From the NCBI GenBank assembly GCA_038224615.1, contig JBBRFH010000061.1, forward strand, positions 1 through 14,425: a stretch of 14,425 bases of DNA. Direction: 5' to 3'. Source of the stretch: JBBRFH01 sp038224615 (lineage in GTDB: Bacteria; Planctomycetota; Phycisphaerae; Tepidisphaerales; Tepidisphaeraceae). A program made the position numbers and the translations under genes. Shown here piece by piece: positions 1-6,607 of the stretch (positions are counted from its first letter, which is position 1; every line of letters starts with the position of its first letter). The notes under the pieces are model-generated. The model had not been told where the DNA came from, searched no databases, and saw only the letters and a program-made list of their open reading frames with translations.

Positions 1-1241
1 AGCCGGGCACCGTTGGAATGGAAAATGTAGGTGAAGACCCAGTTGATCATCACCACCAGCTTGGAACGGAACGTCACCAAAAACATCAGGTGGACGACCG
101 ACCACATCAGCCACGCCAGCAGCCCGGTAAATCGCCAGCCGCGGATGTCCTCGATCGCTTTGGCTTTGCCGATGGTCGCCATTGATCCTTTGTCGAAATA
201 GCTGAAGGGGATACGGTCTTTGATCGCCACACCGTTCTGGATTTCTTGTCGGATGATCTTGGCGACGTGCGCGCCCATCTGCATCGCCACCTGCGCCAGG
301 CCGGGCAGGGGTTGGCCGGTGGCGTCGGGGAGTGACGCGAGGTCGCCGATGACGAACGCCTCGGGATGGCCGGGGACCGAGCAGTCGGGGTTGACCTTCA
401 CGCGGCCGGCGCGGTCGAGTTCGACGTTGAGCGTCTTGGCCAGCGGGCTGGCCTGTACGCCGGCGGCCCAGAAGACGTTGTTGGCGCCGATCGTCTCGGC
501 GCCGATGCAGACGCCGCCCTCGTTGATCTGGGTAACGCGTCCGTTGAGGTGTACCTCGACGCCCATCCGCTCGAGCGACCGCTGCGCCTTGCCGCTGAGC
601 TTGGGGTGAAAGGTCTTGAGAAGCCTGTCGTTGGCGTCGATGAGGATGACGCGCGCGGTGGAGGTGTCGATGTTGTGGTAGTCCTTCTGGAGCTGATCGG
701 CGGCGATCTCGCGGAGCGCGCCGGCGAGTTCGACGCCGGTGGGCCCGCCGCCCACGACAACGAACGTCAACTTGGCCCGCCGCGCCGCGTCGTCCATTTC
801 GTGCTCGGCTTCCTCGTACGCCAGCAGGATGCGCTTGCGGATTTCCAGTGCGTCCTCGATGCGTTTAAGTCCCGGCGCCAGTGTCTGCCAGTCGTCATGC
901 CCGAAGTATGAGTGCGTGGCGCCGGCGGCGACGACGATGTAGTCGTAGTCGATCTCCAGGTCCATCGTGCGCAGCGTGCGTGCGTTGAGATCGATGCTCT
1001 TGACTTCCGACAGCACGATCTCGACGTTCTTCTGCCTGCGAAAGATCGGCCGAATCGGAAACGCGATGTCCGCCGGTGACAGCGCGGCGGTGGCGACCTG
1101 GTAAAGCAGCGGCTGGAACAGGTGGTAGTTGTTGCGATCAAAGACAACGACATTCACCGGCACCTTTGCCAGCCCCTTGGCCGCGCGCAGGCCGCCGAAG
1201 CCGGCGCCGATGATGACGATATTGCACTTGCGATGGGGCAT
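1..1241 (-). CDS. ndh: Type II NADH dehydrogenase (NDH-2), C-terminus cut by window edge
   Basis: This is a single-subunit, non-proton-pumping NADH:quinone oxidoreductase that would pass electrons from NADH through FAD to membrane quinones at the inner face of the cytoplasmic membrane. Reading the reverse strand from ATG at 1239-1241 gives 413 codons without a stop. Visible motifs are the FAD Rossmann signature GAGFGG (residues 12-17), the NADH-binding GGGPTG followed by VELAG (164-173), AAGVQASPL (259-267) and the second flavin motif IGDLASLPD (298-305). A hydrophobic segment at about 374-407 matches the membrane-anchoring tail typical of NDH-2. Family members are usually about 430-450 residues, so only a short tail lies outside the window. 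The start is supported by AAGGAG at 1251-1256, 9 nt upstream. The gene is followed by no partner here. Upstream lies a long composite palindrome separating it from the RND genes. Quinone type and NADPH use cannot be read from the sequence. Confidence 0.92.
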   Translation of the reverse strand, partial: MPHRKCNIVIIGAGFGGLRAAKGLAKVPVNVVVFDRNNYHLFQPLLYQVATAALSPADIAFPIRPIFRRQKNVEIVLSEVKSIDLNARTLRTMDLEIDYDYIVVAAGATHSYFGHDDWQTLAPGLKRIEDALEIRKRILLAYEEAEHEMDDAARRAKLTFVVVGGGPTGVELAGALREIAADQLQKDYHNIDTSTARVILIDANDRLLKTFHPKLSGKAQRSLERMGVEVHLNGRVTQINEGGVCIGAETIGANNVFWAAGVQASPLAKTLNVELDRAGRVKVNPDCSVPGHPEAFVIGDLASLPDATGQPLPGLAQVAMQMGAHVAKIIRQEIQNGVAIKDRIPFSYFDKGSMATIGKAKAIEDIRGWRFTGLLAWLMWSVVHLMFLVTFRSKLVVMINWVFTYIFHSNGAR

Positions 1242-1282
1242 GCCGACCTGCTCCTTCGCCGCAATAGTAGCGGGCGCGGGGG

Positions 1283-1526
1283 AATGACAAACGACAAAAT
1301 TCAAATGACCAATGAACTGCAGAAGAAGTCCTCTGAATAACCTGATTATCTCCAGAATGTCATGCTGAGGTACGCCGAAGCATCTACTCGACTACGTGAT
1401 TTGCGGGCCTTTTTGCGGGCCGACAAGATCCTTCGGAGTACCTCAGGATGACAACTTGCGGAACAGCCAGGGCTATTCAGAGGGTTCGAAGGCCTCTGCA
1501 TCATTGGTCATTTGAAGTTTGTCATT
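1283..1526. repeat. Composite nested inverted repeat between ndh and the RND gene
   Basis: Three pairs of inverted arms are nested. The outer arms are 1283-1315 and 1501-1526, made of 7-bp units such as AATGACA, AACGACA and AATGACC. The left arm has one more unit than the right. The middle arms are 1330-1342 and 1471-1483 (CCTCTGAATARCC, 12 of 13 matching). The inner arms are 1359-1385 and 1426-1452 (24 of 27 matching, core CTGAGGTAC). The inner loop holds two copies of GCGGGCC separated by TTTTT. The right outer arm starts 7 bp after the end of the RND gene, so the element could end or stabilise its transcript. It has no coding capacity. A non-autonomous repeat of REP/MITE type is inferred from shape only. 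Confidence 0.8.
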
Positions 1527-1532
1527 GATTGC

Positions 1533-4500
1533 TCATGCCCCCGCATGGGCGGTCGCCTGTGCCTCGTCGGCGGTGGTGACGAAGGTCTTGCGGCTGATGG
1601 CCTCGGTAACGAGCTGGACGACATAGTAGAGCACGGGGATGAAGAGCACGCCGAGAATGGTCGCGCCGAGCATTCCGCCGACCACGCCGGTGCCGATCGC
1701 CTGGCGCGACAGGGCGCCGGCGCCGGTGGCGAACACGAGCGGCACGCAGCCGAGGATGAACGCGAAGCTGGTCATCAGGATGGGTCGGAACCGGGTGACC
1801 GCGCCTTCGACGGCCGACTCCTTGATGCTCTTGCCGCCGGCGCGGGAGGCACGGGCGAACTCGACGATCAGGATAGCGTTCTTCGCCGCCAGGCCCACCA
1901 GCAGCACCAGGCCGATCTGCGTGAAGATGTTGTTGTCCATCGCGCGGAGCATCAGCATGCCCATCGCGCCGATGATCGCCAGCGGAATCGACATCGCCAC
2001 CGAGAACGGCAGGCTCCAGCTTTCGTATTGCGCGGCAAGAATCAGGTACACGACGACAATGCCAGCGCCGAAGACGAGCGGCGCCTGGCCGCCCGATTTT
2101 TGCTCCTGGTAGCTGATGGCCGACCACTCGTACTGCATGCCCGGCTGTTTGGAGTTGTTGAAGATGTCGAGGATGGCGTCCGACGCCTCTCCACTGGACG
2201 CGCCGGCGGCGGCTTCGCCGGAGATTGAAGCGCTGTTGAACATGTTGTAGCGCGTGATGCGCTCGGGGCCGAAGCTCGGCTTCACGCTGGCGAGCGATCC
2301 CATCGGCACCATGCCCGCCGGCCCGCGGACCTGAAGTCGCATCACGTCTTCAGCACTGGTGCGCGCGCCGGCCTTGGCCTGCACGTTCACCTGGTAGGTG
2401 CGCCCGAACTTGTTGAAATCGTTGACGTAGGCCGAGCCCATCGACGCCTGCAGCGTGTCAAAGACGCGCTGCAGCGGAATGTTCAGCCGCTTGACCTTTT
2501 CGCGGTCGATGTCGACGAAGTATTGCGGCACGCCGGCGCGAAAGAAGCTGTTGACGTTGCGCAGCACATTCGGCTGCTGCATTGCCTTGCCCATCATCAT
2601 CAGCGTGGTGTTTTGCAACTGCTCGCGCGAGACGGTCGGCTCGGCCAGGATGCGCATGTCAAAGCCCGCCGAAGCGCCCAGGCCGGGGATGGGCGGGAAC
2701 TGGAACGTGAACGAGAACGCCTCGGGGATGCCGAAGAGCTTGCCCTGGACTTCCCTTCGCATGACGCTAATGCCGCGGCCCTTGGCGAGGCGCTCGTCCC
2801 AATCCTTGAGGGTGCAGAACACGGTCGCAAGGTTTGAGCCGTTGCCGGCGATGATCGAGAAGCCGGGCAACGCGGTGCTGTAGGCTACGCCGTCGGTGTT
2901 GTTGAGGATGTCCTGGACGCGCTGGACGACCCGCTCGGTTCGCTCGAGACTGGCCGCATCGGGCAATTGCACGTTGACGACGAAGAAGCCGTTGTCCTCG
3001 GTGGGCAGGAAGCCCGTCGGGACGCGGGTGGTCATGAAATACGTCAACGCCATGATCCCCGCGAACGCCATGAGCGTCAGCGGCCATACCGTGATCATGC
3101 CGCGGATGATGTGACGGTAGAGGTTGGTGACCGCGCCGAAGCCGGCGTTGAAGACGCGATTGAAGATGAACGGCCGCTTCTTCGGATCGTGCTTCTTAAG
3201 GAAGATCGCCGACATTGCCGGCGAAAGCGTGAGGGCGTTGATCGCGCTCAGCAGCGTCGCCGCCGCGATCGTCAGTGCGAACTGCCGGTAGAGTTGTCCG
3301 GTTATCCCGCCCATGAAGGCGGCGGGAACAAACACGCTCATCAGCACCAGCGAGATGGCGATGATCGGGCTGAACACCTCGCTCATGGCGCGGACCGTCG
3401 CCTCGCGCGGGTCGAGGTGGAAGGTCGTCATGTTGCGCTCGACGTTCTCGACGACGACGATCGCGTCGTCGACCACGATGCCGATCGCCAGGATCAGCGC
3501 GAACAGCGTCAGCAGATTGATGCTGAAGCCGAACAGCTTCATGATCGCGAACGTGCCGATCAGCGACACCGGAATGGTGATCAGCGGGATGAGCGTCGCC
3601 CGCCAATTGCCGAGGAAGACGAGCACGACGATGACCACCAGCGCGATGGCTTCGTAGAGCGTCTTGTACACTTCCTTGACGGTGGCGGTGACGAAGCCGG
3701 CGACGTCGTAGATGGGGTAGGTCGAGAGCTGCGGCGGGATAACGCCGTCCTTCTTGAGCTTCTCCATTTTCGCCAGCGATTGCTGGGCGATCTCGACGGC
3801 ATTCGCGCCGGGCTGCTGGAAGATGATGATCGTCGCCGACGGCTTGCCGCTGAGGCGCGATGCGGTGTCGTAGGAGCGGGCACCGAGTTCCACCCTTGCG
3901 ACGTCGCCGAGCCGGGTGATTCTCCCGCCTGCGCCGGTCTTGACGATGATGTCGGAGAATTGTTTTTCGCTCTCGAGTCGGCCGAGCGTGGTGAGGATGT
4001 ACTGGAAATTCTGTCCCGCCGGCGCCGGGGGCTGGCCGATCTGTCCCGCCGCTACCTGCACGTTCTGTTCGCGCAGGGCGTCGGTGATGTCGGTGGTGGC
4101 GAGCCCGCGCGCCTGGAGCTGCGCGGGATCGATCCAGATGCGCATCGAGTAGTCCTTGGCGGGCAGGACACGGACGCTACCGACGCCGGGCACGCGACTG
4201 AGCTGATCGCGGACGTTGTTGTTGACGAAGTTAGCCAGGTACAGGTCGTCGAATTCCTTCGCGTCCTCGACCTTGGTCGGTGCCAGCGACATCACCAGCA
4301 CGATGCCGGTCGATTGCTTGGTCGTGGTCACGCCCTGGCGCTGCACCTCCTGCGGCAATTGCGGAAGCGCGGTGGCGACGCGGTTCTGCACCAGGACGTT
4401 GGCGATATCGACGTTGGTGCCGAGTTCGAAGGTCACGTCCAACCCGTAGGAGCCGTCGGACGCCGACGTGGAGTTCATGTAGATCATGCCCTCCACGCCG

Positions 4501-4712
4501 TTGACCTGCTGCTCGATGACCTGGGCGACGGTGTTGGTGACGGTGACCGCATCCGCGCCGGGGTAGCTCGCCTGAACGCGAATGACCGGCGGGGTGATTT
4601 CGGGGTACTGGCTGACCGGCAGCGTCCAATACGCCGCGAAGCCCGCGAGCACGATCAGGATGGATACCACCGTCGCAAAGATCGGCCGGCGGATGAAGAA
4701 CAGGCTGAACAT
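1533..4712 (-). CDS. RND multidrug efflux permease, AcrB/MexB (HAE1) type
   Basis: This is the inner-membrane proton-driven pump of a tripartite efflux system. It takes substrates from the periplasm or outer membrane leaflet and exports them by proton antiport. The protein is 1059 residues, the normal length for the HAE1 family (AcrB is 1049). The N-terminus FSLFFIRRPIFATVVSILI is the typical first transmembrane helix. The proton-relay aspartates are present as DD at 415-416 within GIVVDDAIVVVENVER. The partner lysine is at about 944 in LAAKNAILIVEFA, and the RFRPILMTS helix follows at about 974. The protein therefore looks intact and functional. The start has AAGGG 5 nt upstream (4718-4722). 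It lies 102 bp downstream of the adaptor gene on the same strand, so they probably form one transcript. The spacer contains a heptad-type hairpin. Substrates cannot be told from sequence. No TolC/OprM gene follows, so the outer-membrane channel must be encoded elsewhere. Confidence 0.96.
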   Translation of the reverse strand: MFSLFFIRRPIFATVVSILIVLAGFAAYWTLPVSQYPEITPPVIRVQASYPGADAVTVTNTVAQVIEQQVNGVEGMIYMNSTSASDGSYGLDVTFELGTNVDIANVLVQNRVATALPQLPQEVQRQGVTTTKQSTGIVLVMSLAPTKVEDAKEFDDLYLANFVNNNVRDQLSRVPGVGSVRVLPAKDYSMRIWIDPAQLQARGLATTDITDALREQNVQVAAGQIGQPPAPAGQNFQYILTTLGRLESEKQFSDIIVKTGAGGRITRLGDVARVELGARSYDTASRLSGKPSATIIIFQQPGANAVEIAQQSLAKMEKLKKDGVIPPQLSTYPIYDVAGFVTATVKEVYKTLYEAIALVVIVVLVFLGNWRATLIPLITIPVSLIGTFAIMKLFGFSINLLTLFALILAIGIVVDDAIVVVENVERNMTTFHLDPREATVRAMSEVFSPIIAISLVLMSVFVPAAFMGGITGQLYRQFALTIAAATLLSAINALTLSPAMSAIFLKKHDPKKRPFIFNRVFNAGFGAVTNLYRHIIRGMITVWPLTLMAFAGIMALTYFMTTRVPTGFLPTEDNGFFVVNVQLPDAASLERTERVVQRVQDILNNTDGVAYSTALPGFSIIAGNGSNLATVFCTLKDWDERLAKGRGISVMRREVQGKLFGIPEAFSFTFQFPPIPGLGASAGFDMRILAEPTVSREQLQNTTLMMMGKAMQQPNVLRNVNSFFRAGVPQYFVDIDREKVKRLNIPLQRVFDTLQASMGSAYVNDFNKFGRTYQVNVQAKAGARTSAEDVMRLQVRGPAGMVPMGSLASVKPSFGPERITRYNMFNSASISGEAAAGASSGEASDAILDIFNNSKQPGMQYEWSAISYQEQKSGGQAPLVFGAGIVVVYLILAAQYESWSLPFSVAMSIPLAIIGAMGMLMLRAMDNNIFTQIGLVLLVGLAAKNAILIVEFARASRAGGKSIKESAVEGAVTRFRPILMTSFAFILGCVPLVFATGAGALSRQAIGTGVVGGMLGATILGVLFIPVLYYVVQLVTEAISRKTFVTTADEAQATAHAGA

Positions 4713-4724
4713 CGGATCCCTTCG

Positions 4725-4803
4725 GATGATACGTGTGACGTGATGCGTCTCGCGCGATGAATGCGTTTGCTCACGCCACGCGCCTCACGCTAAACGTCGC
4801 ATC
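4725..4803 (-). repeat. Heptad-type hairpin filling the adaptor-permease spacer
   Basis: The arms 4772-4803 and 4725-4756 can pair with about 22 Watson-Crick and 2 G-U pairs of 32, leaving a 15-nt loop. The repeated words are 7-mers of the GCGTGAG/CGCATCA kind, like the outer arms of the fliQ-fliR element. In the mRNA the structure starts 11 nt after the adaptor stop codon and ends 2 nt before the AAGGG ribosome binding site of the permease. It may therefore influence stability or relative expression of the two genes. That role is inference. The pairing is less perfect than in the flagellar copies. Confidence 0.6.
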
Positions 4804-4814
4804 AAGTGGCGCGA

Positions 4815-6026
4815 CTAACTCGCTGAATGGCTCGGTTGCGTGGTCGGCTGCGTCGAAGACGGCACTGTCGTCGGCAGCGGCGGGGGTTCGACGAGCGTGG
4901 GGTTCACCGGGGCGTCGATGCGCACCATCATCAGCCCGTTGGAGATCACGCGATCCTCAACTTTGACGCCGTCGAGGATACGACGGAACGGGCCGACCTG
5001 CTGTCCGGCCTGCACGCTGCGCCGCTCGACGATGTTTTTGTCGTTGACGACATACACGAACTGCCCGCGCGGGTCGGCTTGGACGGCGACGTCGGGGATG
5101 AGTATCGACTTGGCATACCCCATCGTCGCCCGCACGCGCACGGTCAGGCCCGGCGCCAGTTGCTTGTCGGTGTTCTGAAGTTCGCCGCGCACTTCAATCG
5201 TCGCTGTGCCGACATCGACGGTGTTGTTGACGGCGGTCACCACGCCGGGGCGCGGGAAGCCGACGTCATTCTGCGTGCCGACGTCGATCAGCGTCGGCTC
5301 GACGTCCTGGTTCTCCTTGGTCTTGCGGGAGTTGGGGTGCGCCTTGAGGTAATCGAGGAACTCACGTTCGGACGGGTTGAAATAGACGTAGATGACGTCG
5401 TCATCGACGATTGTGCAGAGGACTGTGTCATCGTCGGCTTTGACGAGGGTGCCTTTGTCGACGAGGTTGCGGCTGACGCGCCCGCCGAACGGGGCCTTGA
5501 CCTCGGTGAACTCGATATTGAGCTTGGCGGTGCTGAGTGCCGCATCGGCCGACTGCAGCGCGGCGACGGCCGAGTCGTAGTCGGCGCGGCGGTTGATCAG
5601 TTCCTGCTCCGACGCGGCGTTCTGCGTGACCAGCGTCTGCAAGCGGTCAAACTCCGACTTGGCCCGCGTCACCTCCGCTTTCTTCCCAGCGACATCGGCC
5701 TCGGCGCGCTCGACTGCCACGCGGTACTGGCGCTGGTCGATCGTGAACAGGACTTCGCCTTCCTTCACATACCGATCAGGCAGGAAGTGGACCTTCTCGA
5801 GATACCCCGGCACGCGGGCACGCACCTGGGTCTGCTTCTGGCCGCGCGTGGTGCCGTTGTAGAAGAGGTATTCGGTGACTTCGCGCTCGATCGGATGCAC
5901 CACCTGCACAGCGGGCGGGGGCATCTGTTGAGCGGCAGGGGGCTTGTTACAGGCGGAAGCGGTCAAGATCAGCGCCACGGCAAGCGCATAGCGACCCGAC
6001 CGTGCGGCACGGCGAATAAAGGACAT
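4815..6026 (-). CDS. RND efflux periplasmic adaptor lipoprotein, AcrA/MexA type (membrane fusion protein)
   Basis: This adaptor links the RND permease encoded just downstream to an outer-membrane channel. It has 403 residues. Residues 1-26 look like a lipoprotein signal: RR near the N-terminus, a hydrophobic core and Cys26 in LTASAC followed by Asn. The lipobox is acceptable but not canonical at position -3. Next comes the barrel-sandwich half-motif with RARVPGYLEKVHF (about 70-82). An alpha-helical hairpin rich in A, E, K and R follows (about 107-165), then VKAPFGGRVSRNLVDKG (second half of the lipoyl-like domain) and the beta-barrel with VYFNPSERE. The last about 25 residues are Pro/Thr/Ser rich. 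No Shine-Dalgarno lies upstream of the ATG. A promoter-like sequence ends 6 nt before it, suggesting a leaderless mRNA. The assignment is secure at family level only. Confidence 0.94.
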   Translation of the reverse strand: MSFIRRAARSGRYALAVALILTASACNKPPAAQQMPPPAVQVVHPIEREVTEYLFYNGTTRGQKQTQVRARVPGYLEKVHFLPDRYVKEGEVLFTIDQRQYRVAVERAEADVAGKKAEVTRAKSEFDRLQTLVTQNAASEQELINRRADYDSAVAALQSADAALSTAKLNIEFTEVKAPFGGRVSRNLVDKGTLVKADDDTVLCTIVDDDVIYVYFNPSEREFLDYLKAHPNSRKTKENQDVEPTLIDVGTQNDVGFPRPGVVTAVNNTVDVGTATIEVRGELQNTDKQLAPGLTVRVRATMGYAKSILIPDVAVQADPRGQFVYVVNDKNIVERRSVQAGQQVGPFRRILDGVKVEDRVISNGLMMVRIDAPVNPTLVEPPPLPTTVPSSTQPTTQPSHSAS

Positions 6027-6032
6027 AGTAAC

Positions 6033-6061
6033 GTTTTAGGCGATTCAAACGTTTGTTTCAA
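6033..6061 (-). promoter_or_regulatory. Sigma-70-like promoter of the efflux operon with palindromic operator candidate
   Basis: On the minus strand TTGAAA (6056-6061) is followed after exactly 17 nt by TAAAAC (6033-6038). These match 5 of 6 and 4 of 6 bases of the sigma-70 consensus. The spacer begins with the perfect 10-bp palindrome CAAACGTTTG (6046-6055), a word of the kind bound by TetR-family repressors of RND pumps. Only 6 nt separate the -10 box from the ATG, so transcription would begin at or very near the start codon. The regulator itself is not encoded in the window. Promoter and operator are predictions from sequence. Confidence 0.6.
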
Positions 6062-6382
6062 CGGGTCGATTTTTTTTGGCGTTTCTTCGTGACATCGCCC
6101 GCGCAGTGCGCGTCGCGAGGAGGAGGTGCAGACTCCGCGCTACGCGAGTTGAGAGACCGAAGCCGATTTTGAAGCGACGCGATGCCGATTCGACCCACCG
6201 AATTCACCGCCGCCCATCGAGATCACCGTTCGAGCGTCGGCGCATGCTTCTCCATGCGGTGTTCGTATCTGGCCGAACCACAGCAGGTGGTGGCGATGTG
6301 TCGTGTGGTCGCTGGGGGGAGTGACCTGCACGGCATGCGAAGCGGAACGCGCGAATCCACCGCGGGCGCGATTTGCGCCGTC
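6062..6382. other. Divergent spacer without a recognised gene
   Basis: This 321-bp stretch lies between the efflux promoter and the flagellar sigma-54 promoter. Short open frames on both strands cross it (for example 6182-6586 plus and 6140-6448 minus). They have no recognisable domain, no ribosome binding site and a composition rich in Arg, Cys and His that is unlike the neighbouring proteins. It would be the natural place for activator sites for the sigma-54 promoter, but I cannot identify one. Confidence 0.5.
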
Positions 6383-6398
6383 TGGCACGCCGGTTGCC
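6383..6398 (+). promoter_or_regulatory. Sigma-54 (RpoN) promoter for the flagellar operon
   Basis: TGGCACG-CCGG-TTGCC matches the sigma-54 consensus TGGCACG-N4-TTGCW in every position except the last. The essential GG and GC have the required spacing. It points toward flgE, whose ATG is 210 bp downstream, so transcription would start at about 6410 and give a leader of about 200 nt. Sigma-54 control of middle flagellar genes is established in several phyla, so the position is sensible. An enhancer-binding protein would be needed. None is encoded here. Confidence 0.72.
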
Positions 6399-6457
6399 AG
6401 TGTCCCTCGTCCGCCACCGTGAACCCTCGCGGCGACGAACTGAAGCATGATGGAACG

Positions 6458-6496
6458 CGAAAGTTGCGCGGCGGAGCCGCAAAGGTTGCGCGGAGC
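6458..6496 (+). repeat. Tandem direct repeat in the flgE leader
   Basis: Two imperfect copies of about 19 bp lie side by side (6458-6477 and 6478-6496). Both contain AAAG(G)TTGCGCGG followed by AGC. Together they also form a small inverted repeat with TTGC at 6464-6467 and GCAA at 6479-6482. They lie about 50-85 bp downstream of the predicted start of transcription. Some flagellar enhancer-binding proteins (Caulobacter FlbD, Vibrio FlrC) bind downstream of their promoters, so this is a candidate activator site. That is inference. Confidence 0.35.
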
Positions 6497-6507
6497 GTGA
6501 AGCGAGA

Positions 6508-6592
6508 AATTCAGAAGCCAGTTGTCACTACCGGGAAGGCCATGCGATGTGCCTGCCTGATTCTGCCTCTGACTTCTGACTTCTGAATTCTG
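6508..6592 (+). repeat. Heptad repeat and inverted arms upstream of flgE
   Basis: The tract at about 6571-6592 consists of 7-bp units (TGACTTC twice, then TGAATTC). Its part 6576-6589 is complementary to 6508-6521 (core AATTCAGAAG) with 1 mismatch in 14, giving a hairpin with a 54-nt loop. A run of six T follows (6593-6598), then the flgE ribosome binding site GAGG (6599-6602). The layout resembles a terminator but lies inside the leader of the flagellar operon. It belongs by style to the heptad family found in the other spacers. Confidence 0.55.
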
Positions 6593-6607
6593 TTTTTTGA
6601 GGTTCTG

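Noticed and set aside
1264..1290. Promoter for ndh using TTGTCA from the repeat and TACTAT
   Set aside because: The spacing is only 15 bp and the second box is a 4 of 6 match. It is interesting that the repeat would supply the -35 box, but support is too weak to annotate.
1386..1425. CRISPR-like or attachment-site reading of the GCGGGCC duplicates
   Set aside because: Only two 7-bp copies separated by five T. No regular spacers, no cas or integrase genes.
2967..4760. 597-codon open frame on the plus strand opposite the RND permease
   Set aside because: It is the antisense of a clear RND gene. Its product is extremely rich in Arg, Asp, His and Glu with no hydrophobic or domain pattern, as expected from high-GC antisense frames.
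6182..6586. 134-codon plus-strand frame in the divergent spacer
   Set aside because: It crosses the sigma-54 promoter and the leader repeats, has an atypical composition rich in Cys and Arg, and has no Shine-Dalgarno.
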